This document shows positions 1-5,765 of a stretch of 10,882 nt of DNA, piece by piece (position 1 is the stretch's first letter; every line of letters begins with the position of its first letter). The DNA is from an uncultured Alphaproteobacteria bacterium (lineage in GTDB: Bacteria > Pseudomonadota > Alphaproteobacteria > Micavibrionales > Micavibrionaceae). Location: NCBI GenBank assembly GCA_937128575.1, contig CAKZMN010000037.1, forward strand, positions 1 through 10,882, in the 5' to 3' direction. Below the pieces are notes generated by a model. The model saw only the letters and a list, made by a program, of their open reading frames with translations, was not told where the DNA came from and ran no database searches. A program made the translations under genes and the position numbers.

Positions 1-647
1 CGTTCCTCCAAAAAGAATACCCACAAACAGTGGCTGTTGTGCTCTCCAAGCTTTCGACAGATCACGCCGCCCGTGTTTTAGCAAACTTGCCAGAAAACTT
101 CGCGCTTGAGGTTATTAACCGTATGCTCCGTATGGAAGCGGTACAAAAAGAGATCCTGGATGAGGTCGAAAAGACCTTGCGCACAGAATTCATGACGAAC
201 CTAGCGCGAACGCAGCGCCGCGATTCGCACGAACTTATTGCTGAGATCTTCAACAACATGGAGCGTGCCGTTGAAGGCCGCTTTATGGAAGAGCTTGAAA
301 AAAGCTCCCCCGATGCTGCTGAAAAAATTCGCTCTCTTATGTTCACATTCGAAGACCTTACAAACATGGACCCATCTGGTATGCAAACTCTTATCCGCGC
401 AGTGGACAAAGACAAGCTGCCAACGGCACTAAAGGGCGCTACAGAGACTTTACGCGATCTATTCTTCTCCAACATGTCAGAGCGCGCTGCGAAGATTATG
501 AAGGAAGATATGGCCGCTATGGGTCCGATCCGCTTGAAAGACGTAGAAGAAGCGCAGCAATATGTTGTTAACATGGCGAAGGATCTAGAGGCGCGCGGTG
601 AAATTGCGATTGCCAGCGGCAACGAAGAAGATGAGTTGATTTATTAA
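1..647 (+). CDS. fliG: FliG, flagellar motor switch protein (3' part; start outside window)
   Basis: FliG sits on the cytoplasmic face of the MS ring in the C-ring and receives torque from the stator. The frame is open from the left edge (first full codon at base 3) to TAA at 645-647. About 215 residues are visible of a family usually near 330-345, so the N-terminal FliF-binding domain and part of the middle domain are missing. EYPQTVA (bases 15-35) is the family's EHPQ-type motif in the middle domain. The C-terminal torque domain shows [20 protein letters not shown] and GPIRL. The five charged positions studied in E. coli FliG (K264, R281, D288, D289, R297) appear kept, with Glu replacing the first Asp. 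fliH follows 2 bases after the stop, so translation is probably coupled. Confidence 0.96.
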   Translation, partial: FLQKEYPQTVAVVLSKLSTDHAARVLANLPENFALEVINRMLRMEAVQKEILDEVEKTLRTEFMTNLARTQRRDSHELIAEIFNNMERAVEGRFMEELEKSSPDAAEKIRSLMFTFEDLTNMDPSGMQTLIRAVDKDKLPTALKGATETLRDLFFSNMSERAAKIMKEDMAAMGPIRLKDVEEAQQYVVNMAKDLEARGEIAIASGNEEDELIY

Positions 648-649
648 GC

Positions 650-1462
650 ATGAAAAAGGACTCCGTGCAGAAAAAGGATACTGAAAAATTTTTCTTCCAT
701 ATGAACATATTCGACGATGACCACGTCGAAGAGGAAGAAGAGCCGCCTCCACCGCCCCCACCAACATTCAGTGAAGAAGAATTAGCCGCCGCCAAAGAAG
801 CGGCTTTTGCCGCAGGGAAGAAAGAAGGCTTTGACGAGGCGACAACCAAGGAAAAAAACAGCCGCGAGGCTTTTGTGGCTGCTACTTTAGAAAGAATTAG
901 CGCAGACACCTCTATTTTGTTCGAGCAAGAGCAACTCCGCGCAGAACTGTATGAGCGTGAAGCCACGGCGCTCTGCCTTAGTGTTTTCAAAAAAATACTG
1001 CCTACCTATCAAGAGAAGTTTGGCTTTGAAGAGCTGAAAGAGAATATTTCTTCTATTTTGCAAAAACAACAAAACCAAAGAGAAATTAGCATTGATGTTC
1101 ACCCAGAGAATGTCACAGGCGTTGAAGCCCTGCTTGCAGAGCTTACAAACAAGGGGTTTAAGGTTAAATTTTCCGTTCAAGGGGATGAAAACCTTGATGA
1201 AGGCGCATGTTCTATGCGCTGGCATAATGGCGGTGCGAACCTAAATCCGGAAATTCTTGCAGAAGAAATCAAATCTTTAATGCAGCAGACTCTTGCAGGC
1301 AGCCCTGCAAAAGGTCATGATAGAGACAGTGATGATCAATCGTCACAAGATATAGAAGCTTCGGATGTAGAAAACACCCAAAGCGAAGACATCAAAGAAC
1401 CCCTCGCGCCCACATCAGACGAAAAAAGCGCGGAGGCCATAGTGGAGAAACCTGATGAGTGA
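650..1462 (+). CDS. fliH: FliH-like flagellar export ATPase regulator
   Basis: FliH binds and holds back the export ATPase FliI and docks it at FliN on the C-ring. The protein has 270 residues. Residues 14-21 (FFFHMNIF) are aromatic and could be the FliN-docking segment. Five Glu (27-31) and then seven Pro (32-38) follow. An Ala/Gly/Glu helix with AAGKKEG (about 54-60) resembles the Gly-rich helix of the family. Residues 85-215 form the predicted C-terminal FliI-binding domain, with DVHPENV near 149-155. A 50-residue Asp/Glu/Ser tail (about 220-270) is unusual. Start: ATG 2 bases after the fliG stop with only a weak ribosome site, which suggests coupling to fliG. The end overlaps fliN by 8 bases. 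FliH sequences diverge strongly, so the call rests on gene order plus the Gly-rich helix. Confidence 0.85.
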   Translation: MKKDSVQKKDTEKFFFHMNIFDDDHVEEEEEPPPPPPPTFSEEELAAAKEAAFAAGKKEGFDEATTKEKNSREAFVAATLERISADTSILFEQEQLRAELYEREATALCLSVFKKILPTYQEKFGFEELKENISSILQKQQNQREISIDVHPENVTGVEALLAELTNKGFKVKFSVQGDENLDEGACSMRWHNGGANLNPEILAEEIKSLMQQTLAGSPAKGHDRDSDDQSSQDIEASDVENTQSEDIKEPLAPTSDEKSAEAIVEKPDE

Positions 1463-1862
1463 TGAAGAAGGCCAAAACCAAGAAGGCACCGAAGATGCGG
1501 GCGCAGCAACTGCGACGGCGCCAGATGATGAAACAGGCATGAACCTTCAAGAAATTGAAGGCGAAGATATTAATGCCCCGACATTAGACCAAGAATTTGA
1601 AATTGGCGAACCGATGGCCAATGACGTGGCCGCCATCTATGACATCCCTGTGCAAATATCCGCCGTTTTGGGGCGCTCTACTATGCAAGTGAGCCAGCTG
1701 CTTAAGCTTGGTCGAGGCGCGGTTGTTGAGCTTGACCGTAAGGTTGGTGAACCAATTGATATCTACGTGAATAACCGTTTGGTTGCCCGCGGCGAGGTTG
1801 TTGTTGTTGAAGACAAACTAGGCGTGACCATGACAGAGATTGTTAAGTCGGACAGAAGCTAA
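1455..1862 (+). CDS. fliN: FliN, flagellar motor switch protein
   Basis: FliN forms the base of the C-ring, binds FliM and docks FliH-FliI for export. The protein has 135 residues. The C-terminal SpoA (surface presentation of antigens) domain covers about 60-132. It contains IYDIPVQISAVLGRS, LLKLGRGAVVELDR, GEPIDIYVNN, ARGEVVVVEDKLGV and the closing MTEIV, all close to the family pattern. Residues 1-55 form an acidic Asp/Glu-rich leader, common in alphaproteobacterial FliN. The start overlaps the fliH end (ATG 1455; fliH stop 1460-1462) and is preceded by GGAG at 1444-1447, 7 bases upstream, which supports this start and coupled translation. No fliM is present in the window. Confidence 0.95.
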   Translation: MSDEEGQNQEGTEDAGAATATAPDDETGMNLQEIEGEDINAPTLDQEFEIGEPMANDVAAIYDIPVQISAVLGRSTMQVSQLLKLGRGAVVELDRKVGEPIDIYVNNRLVARGEVVVVEDKLGVTMTEIVKSDRS

Positions 1863-1896
1863 GGTTTAAAACGCTTTAAAGGATATAAGGCATAAT

Positions 1897-2736
1897 ATGA
1901 GCGCAGCAGAAAAAGAAGCAGAAGTTGGTCCACTTCCCGATATAAAGCTTGATCAGCCCTATAATAAAGTAGATTTGGCAACGCTTGTGGGCTTGCTCTC
2001 CGCTATTGGTATGATTGCATTAGCTATTGCGATTGGCCAAAGCAACGCCAACTTCTTCAACATCCCCTCCTTCATGATTGTTATTTTAGGCACGATGGCC
2101 GCCACTTCTGTATCTTATACAGGTGAAGAGCTTAAACGTGCGGGCAGTATTATCACGAAATCTGTTTTTCGCCGCGTTCAGAGTCCCTCTAACCTTGCGG
2201 AAGTCCTATTGGGGCTCGCCGTTATTGCGAAGAAAAAAGGTATTCTCGCGCTTTCAAATCACGAAGCTGAAATTAAAAAAGATGAGTTCTTATTCAGAGC
2301 AACCCAAATGGTTGTTGATGGATATAAGCCAGAAGATATTGAGCGCACCCTGTCGCAAGAAATGAATGCGATTAAGGATCGTCACAAGCGCTCCGCCGGT
2401 ATAACGCGCCGCGCGGCAGAAGTTGCCCCAGCGATGGGTTTGATTGGTACACTTGTTGGGTTGGTGCAGATGCTGGCCGATCTTGAAAACCCAGAAACTA
2501 TTGGCCCGGCGATGGCGGTTGCGTTGCTTACTACATTTTATGGAGCGATTTTGGGCACTGTGATTATGGCGCCGCTGGCTGTAAAGCTTGATAAGAATTC
2601 ACATGATGAGGCACTGCTAAAGACTTTAATCATCACAACGTGCTCTTCAATTGCACGCCAGGAAAATCCGCGCCGCTTGGAAATGTTGCTCAATGCGGAA
2701 TTACCGCCCGCCGAACAAATTCAATATTTCGATTAA
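1897..2736 (+). CDS. motA: MotA/PomA-type flagellar stator subunit
   Basis: This is an inner-membrane stator channel subunit that pairs with a MotB/PomB protein and pushes on FliG. The protein has 279 residues. A 25-residue soluble leader precedes DLATLVGL and membrane segment 1 (about 27-47); segment 2 is about 55-73. A long cytoplasmic loop (about 75-170) follows. Segments 3 and 4 (about 174-230) carry VAPAMGLIGTLVGL with the conserved Pro at 178, and IGPAMAVALLTTFYGAILG. The tail has the ENPRR motif. The sequence resembles PomA (sodium type) more than E. coli MotA, but ion choice also depends on the B subunit, which is not visible here. In the loop, the positions matching PomA E96/E97 are Ser120/Asn121, while K112, K113 and E123 match R88, K89 and E99. 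ATAAGG at 1885-1890 lies 6 bases before the ATG. The stop interlocks with that of the opposite-strand gene. Confidence 0.93.
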   Translation: MSAAEKEAEVGPLPDIKLDQPYNKVDLATLVGLLSAIGMIALAIAIGQSNANFFNIPSFMIVILGTMAATSVSYTGEELKRAGSIITKSVFRRVQSPSNLAEVLLGLAVIAKKKGILALSNHEAEIKKDEFLFRATQMVVDGYKPEDIERTLSQEMNAIKDRHKRSAGITRRAAEVAPAMGLIGTLVGLVQMLADLENPETIGPAMAVALLTTFYGAILGTVIMAPLAVKLDKNSHDEALLKTLIITTCSSIARQENPRRLEMLLNAELPPAEQIQYFD

Positions 2737-3326
2737 GGTTTGTAATCTGCGACAAGCAGCAAGTTATGCTTTGGCAAGGCAACAGGTGATTGATTTTCGT
2801 CTGTAAGCATGTTGCTAACCAAATCATCAACAGAGCCCTTTCCCGTTTTATATTTAAAAATCTCTCCTGCGCTTTCACCCGTATACGGCACAACATATCT
2901 TTCCCACCCGTGCTGAAGCGGTTCAATGTTGCACTTCGCTTTATTTGTGAATGTTGGCGATAGATACATTTTGATATTTAAAAACATTTTACCAAACAGC
3001 AAATTATTTAAATTTTTGAAATCTACAGATAGTTCTTCAGCCGCGTTTTTTATCGCAAGATTATTGCTATTCAATTGCACATTTGAAAGAGCGCTTAGGC
3101 TAGATCCCTGCCCCTCAATAACTTCTGCTCGTGTTATTTTTCTGTCAAAATTTTGCGCCATGTATTTAGCCAGACCATTGAAGTCCTCTGACAACTCACG
3201 ATCAAACATAACCAACTTAGGGCCCCGAAATTGATCCATAACGGTAAACTTCTCATTAAACAGCTTTTGAAGGCTATCAACGTTTCTTACTCTGTATTGC
3301 TCTGGCACGTAATCAAGTTTAGTCAT
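2733..3326 (-). CDS. Unrecognised protein, reverse strand, tail to tail with motA
   Basis: I do not recognise this 197-residue protein. It has no signal peptide and no clear membrane segment. It reads as a soluble mixed-character protein with an aromatic, Lys/Asp-rich N terminus (MTKLDYVPEQYRVR), an Asn/Leu/Ser-rich middle (about 79-112) and a C terminus with WERYVVPYTGESAGE (about 141-155). It is likely a real gene. The reading frame is long, AAAGGA lies about 8 bases before the ATG on the reverse strand, and a TTGACA-N18-TATAAA promoter lies just upstream. Its stop (reverse complement of 2733-2735) overlaps the motA stop (2734-2736). The DNA looks more AT-rich than the flagellar genes on either side, which could reflect later acquisition or looser constraint. 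A flagellar role is only inferred from place. Confidence 0.72.
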   Translation of the reverse strand: MTKLDYVPEQYRVRNVDSLQKLFNEKFTVMDQFRGPKLVMFDRELSEDFNGLAKYMAQNFDRKITRAEVIEGQGSSLSALSNVQLNSNNLAIKNAAEELSVDFKNLNNLLFGKMFLNIKMYLSPTFTNKAKCNIEPLQHGWERYVVPYTGESAGEIFKYKTGKGSVDDLVSNMLTDENQSPVALPKHNLLLVADYKP

Positions 3327-3349
3327 GTAACAATCCTTTCGTGGCTAAG

Positions 3350-3379
3350 TTTATACATTAAAATTATAAGTTATGTCAA
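3350..3379 (-). promoter_or_regulatory. Sigma-70-like promoter for the reverse-strand gene
   Basis: Read on the reverse strand, a perfect TTGACA (reverse complement of 3374-3379) is followed after 18 bases by TATAAA (reverse complement of 3350-3355). Transcription would start near 3343, giving a leader of about 17 bases that still includes the AAAGGA ribosome site before the ATG at 3326. A TATAAT also lies between the two boxes, so the exact -10 is uncertain. Confidence 0.55.
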
Positions 3380-3439
3380 ATAAAAACACCTGTCATTATA
3401 TAATTTACTTAGATCATAAATTTCATTTAAAAAGCTTTT

Positions 3440-3451
3440 CACGCTCGCGTG
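3440..3451. promoter_or_regulatory. Short dyad CACGC-TC-GCGTG upstream of flbD
   Basis: Perfect 5-base arms flank a 2-base centre, in otherwise AT-rich DNA about 88 bases before the flbD ATG and 114 bases before the divergent gene's ATG. The GC-rich symmetry stands out and could be an operator for a dimeric regulator. No family of binding site is recognised, and the rest of the 3327-3533 intergenic stretch shows no confident flbD promoter. Confidence 0.25.
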
Positions 3452-3533
3452 CCTCAATATCACTGGAAACCGCTTGCTACATGCCGTATGTTTTTAAGAA
3501 GTAATTACAAATGTTCTCAAGGATATAACGAAA

Positions 3534-4952
3534 ATGCGTTTAATGATTGTCGGTCAATTAGAAGGCTATATCTCTCAAGCAGGTAAGATTGCTCTGCAAA
3601 AAGGGGCGAAGGTTGTTCATTGTGAAGATACGGAACAAGCCCTTGGCGCTTTACTTAATGGTAAAGGTGCAGATCTGGCGATGATTGATGTTAAGCAAAA
3701 GATCGGTGATTTCATTGAAAAGCTTGAGCTAGAGCGCATACACATGCCGGTTATTGCCTGCGGGATTGATACGGACGCCAGAGCCGCCGTGAAAGCCATT
3801 CAGCAAGGCGCGAAGGAATATGTGCCTTTGCCGCCAGATGCAGATTTAATTGCTGCAATTTTGACAGCTGTTACCGATGACAACAACACGATGATTGCCA
3901 GCGATCCAGCGATGAAGGATGTGGTTAATCTGGCGAATAAAATCGCGCCAAGCGAAGCCACAGTCATGATTACAGGCGAAAGCGGCACGGGTAAGGAAGT
4001 AATGTCCAGCCATATCCACCGCAAATCAAAACGCAAAGATGGGCCGTTCATTGCCGTGAACTGCGCCGCCATCCCAGAGAATTTGTTGGAGTCCGAGCTG
4101 TTCGGTCACGAAAAAGGCTCCTTCACGGGCGCGACGTCACGCCGCATTGGTAAATTTGAAGAGGCCCATACAGGCACCATCTTGTTGGATGAGGTCAGCG
4201 AGATGCACCCGCAGCTGCAATCTAAATTGCTGCGCGTTATTCAAGAACGTGAAGTTACGCGCATCGGTTCAAACGGCGCGGTTAAGGTTGATGTGCGCAT
4301 TATTGCAACGTCTAACCGCAACCTTGAAGTGTCTGTTAAAAAAGGTGAATTCCGTGAAGATTTATATTTCCGCTTAAATGTGGTGAATGTACACCTGCCG
4401 GCCCTTCGTGAGCGCCCGAGCGATATCACGGAACTGGCACAGTTTTTTGCGGATAAATATGCAGAAGCCAATGGCGTTGATAAGAAGAAATTATCAGGTG
4501 AAGCAGACGCGAAAATGAAGAGCTATCCTTGGCCGGGTAATATTCGCGAGTTAGAAAACACGATGCATCGCGCAATTTTAATGTCGATGGAAGACGAGTT
4601 AGAGGCCAGCGCTATTCATCTGCAACAGTCGAGCGCAACGCCAACACCAATGCAAGCGGCAAACAATGCACCAGATCCCGCAGGCGTATCAAGCGCCGGA
4701 CAGAGCGCCGCGCCAGCACCAGCGGCCGCAGCTGAGGATAACATCCAAAACCCAGGCGCCGTTGAAGCCTTGGTTGGGCGCACCATTTCTGATGTTGAAC
4801 GCGATATGATTATCAACACATTGGAGCATTGCTTAGGCAACCGCACGCACGCGGCCAACATCTTGGGCATATCCATTCGCACATTGCGCAATAAACTTAA
4901 TCAGTACAAAGACGATGGTGTAAGCGTTCCAGCATCTGGCACAGGAAGTTAG
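3534..4952 (+). CDS. flbD: FlbD, sigma-54-dependent flagellar transcription activator
   Basis: FlbD is a bacterial enhancer-binding protein that opens sigma-54 promoters of later flagellar genes. The protein has 472 residues. The N-terminal receiver-like domain (1-113) keeps an Asp at 52 (MIDV) but lacks the N-terminal acidic pair of true receivers (MRLMIVGQLEG), as in Caulobacter FlbD. The AAA+ domain (about 123-360) has Walker A GESGTGKE (148-155), the sigma-54 contact loop as GSFTGA (195-200) rather than GAFTGA, Walker B TILLDE (215-220), sensor IIATSN, Arg-finger region FREDLYFRLN (273-282) and WPGNIRELEN. An Ala/Pro/Gln linker (about 366-405) leads to a Fis-type helix-turn-helix (about 432-458: CLGNRTHAANILGISIRTLRNKL). 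AAGGAT lies about 10 bases before the ATG. It is the first gene rightward of a divergent control region, so it is probably transcribed separately from motA. Confidence 0.95.
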   Translation: MRLMIVGQLEGYISQAGKIALQKGAKVVHCEDTEQALGALLNGKGADLAMIDVKQKIGDFIEKLELERIHMPVIACGIDTDARAAVKAIQQGAKEYVPLPPDADLIAAILTAVTDDNNTMIASDPAMKDVVNLANKIAPSEATVMITGESGTGKEVMSSHIHRKSKRKDGPFIAVNCAAIPENLLESELFGHEKGSFTGATSRRIGKFEEAHTGTILLDEVSEMHPQLQSKLLRVIQEREVTRIGSNGAVKVDVRIIATSNRNLEVSVKKGEFREDLYFRLNVVNVHLPALRERPSDITELAQFFADKYAEANGVDKKKLSGEADAKMKSYPWPGNIRELENTMHRAILMSMEDELEASAIHLQQSSATPTPMQAANNAPDPAGVSSAGQSAAPAPAAAAEDNIQNPGAVEALVGRTISDVERDMIINTLEHCLGNRTHAANILGISIRTLRNKLNQYKDDGVSVPASGTGS

Positions 4953-4980
4953 ATAAAACAGTGCCTTAAGACCCCTTTCT

Positions 4981-5008
4981 TTGTTTTTACTCCAAAATCA
5001 GCTATAAT
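4981..5008 (+). promoter_or_regulatory. Sigma-70-like promoter upstream of the 5073 gene
   Basis: TTGTTT (4981-4986) is followed after 16 bases by a perfect TATAAT (5003-5008), giving a start near 5015 and a leader of about 58 bases before the ATG at 5073. It lies in the 120-base gap after flbD. The -35 box is weak but the -10 box is ideal. Confidence 0.45.
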
Positions 5009-5035
5009 AAACTCAAATATAAGAAACGATTTTGG
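4992..5035. repeat. Inverted repeat CCAAAATC ... GATTTTGG flanking the predicted -10 and start site
   Basis: Perfect 8-base arms at 4992-4999 and 5028-5035 are separated by 28 bases that hold the TATAAT box and the predicted transcription start. There is no T-run after the second arm, so it is not a typical terminator of flbD. Two half-sites for a repressor are possible; chance in AT-rich DNA cannot be excluded. Confidence 0.3.
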
Positions 5036-5072
5036 TAATAGAAACATATAGATAAATAAGGGTGGCCGCGTT

Positions 5073-5627
5073 ATGGACTGGCTTTTAAACAAGCTTTCCC
5101 CCATAAAATTAATCGAATTTTTTTCCACTAAACTTGGTGAGTGGGGTCTTCCTGGTATTGGCGATTTTTTAAAGAGTCTTTTGGGTTCTGGATTAATCCC
5201 CGACAGCATTACCCCTCAAGAAAACAGCACACAAGAGCCGGAAGATGTTGCAGGCGCACCAACATCAGAGCAAACATTGAAAGAGATGATTTTAGAGAAT
5301 GTAAATGATGCCGAAGGTGCGGTTATTGAATCGCTGAGCAATGTTTTCAATGCTGTTGGCCTTAGCCAAGCTGGTTTAGAGCTTCAAGATGACATTAATA
5401 ATTTCATTATAAAAATCAACAGAGGCGAAATTAACTTCACACAAGACGAACTAAGCGATCTTAGCGCGAAGGAAGAAAATAAAAGCAACCTTGAAAAACT
5501 TAATATTAATGACATCATCAAAGAAGCGCGTGCTATTACTGGTGATGATAAAAACAAGGCGGCAAAGGCCCATAACTTAGGTCGAAAAATTGTTGAACTT
5601 AGCACCCCTAGCAGCACTAGTTCTTAA
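5073..5627 (+). CDS. Unrecognised protein between flbD and flhA
   Basis: I do not recognise this 184-residue protein. Residues 1-45 are rich in Leu, Ile, Trp, Phe and Gly (MDWLLNKLSPIKLIEFF, then GLPGIGDFLKSLLGSGLIP) and could form amphipathic helices that lie on a membrane or a partner protein. They do not look like a classical cleavable signal. Residues 46-68 are a polar Pro/Glu/Thr stretch. The rest is acidic and helix-prone, with NNFIIKINRGEINFTQDELSDL (about 109-130 in outline) and a Lys-rich segment at 158-172; it ends in a Ser/Thr tail. AAGGGTGG (5058-5065) lies 7 bases before the ATG and a promoter precedes it, which supports a real gene. The role could be a small flagellar or membrane-associated accessory factor, by place only. 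Confidence 0.7.
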   Translation: MDWLLNKLSPIKLIEFFSTKLGEWGLPGIGDFLKSLLGSGLIPDSITPQENSTQEPEDVAGAPTSEQTLKEMILENVNDAEGAVIESLSNVFNAVGLSQAGLELQDDINNFIIKINRGEINFTQDELSDLSAKEENKSNLEKLNINDIIKEARAITGDDKNKAAKAHNLGRKIVELSTPSSTSS

Positions 5628-5670
5628 AATTTAATCCCCCTTCCATTCCCCCCTACAGTCATTTGCATGT

Positions 5671-5683
5671 TGCGCGGGGCGCA
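5671..5683. promoter_or_regulatory. Short dyad TGCGC-GGG-GCGCA upstream of flhA
   Basis: Perfect 5-base arms flank a 3-base centre, about 89 bases before the flhA ATG. There is no T-run, so it does not look like an intrinsic terminator for the upstream gene. It could be an operator or a small leader hairpin. The 5628-5765 gap also holds a C-rich run (5634-5654) and no confident promoter. Confidence 0.25.
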
Positions 5684-5765
5684 GGTAAAATAGTACAAAG
5701 GCTTTAGTCAAAGTCTTATTTTGCCGTATCTCGCGGCGCTTTTGAATATCTGGTGAATTAACAAT

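Noticed and set aside
62..622. Long reverse-strand open frame opposite fliG
   Set aside because: It mirrors the codon pattern of fliG, has no ribosome site of note, and gives a Ser/Arg-rich translation typical of an antisense shadow.
1865..1880. TTTAAA-ACGC-TTTAAA between fliN and motA as a hairpin terminator
   Set aside because: The stem is purely A/T and short, and lies just before the motA ribosome site; it is unlikely to terminate transcription.
2926..3234. Forward open frame opposite the 2733-3326 gene
   Set aside because: It has no ribosome site or promoter and is a shorter shadow of the reverse gene, which has both.
3464..3478. Sigma-54-like site TGGAAA ... TTGCT before flbD
   Set aside because: Only 9 bases separate GG (3465-3466) and GC (3476-3477); the working spacing is 10, and the -24 box is poor.
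5634..5654. C-rich run with two C-tracts after the 5073 gene, possible G-quadruplex on the reverse strand
   Set aside because: Only two G-tracts of five to six bases are present on the reverse strand; a stable intramolecular quadruplex usually needs four.
5704..5730. Sigma-28-like site with GCCG -10 core before flhA
   Set aside because: GCCGTATC matches only half the -10 consensus and the -35 region (TTAGTCAA) does not fit; flhA is not usually a sigma-28 gene.
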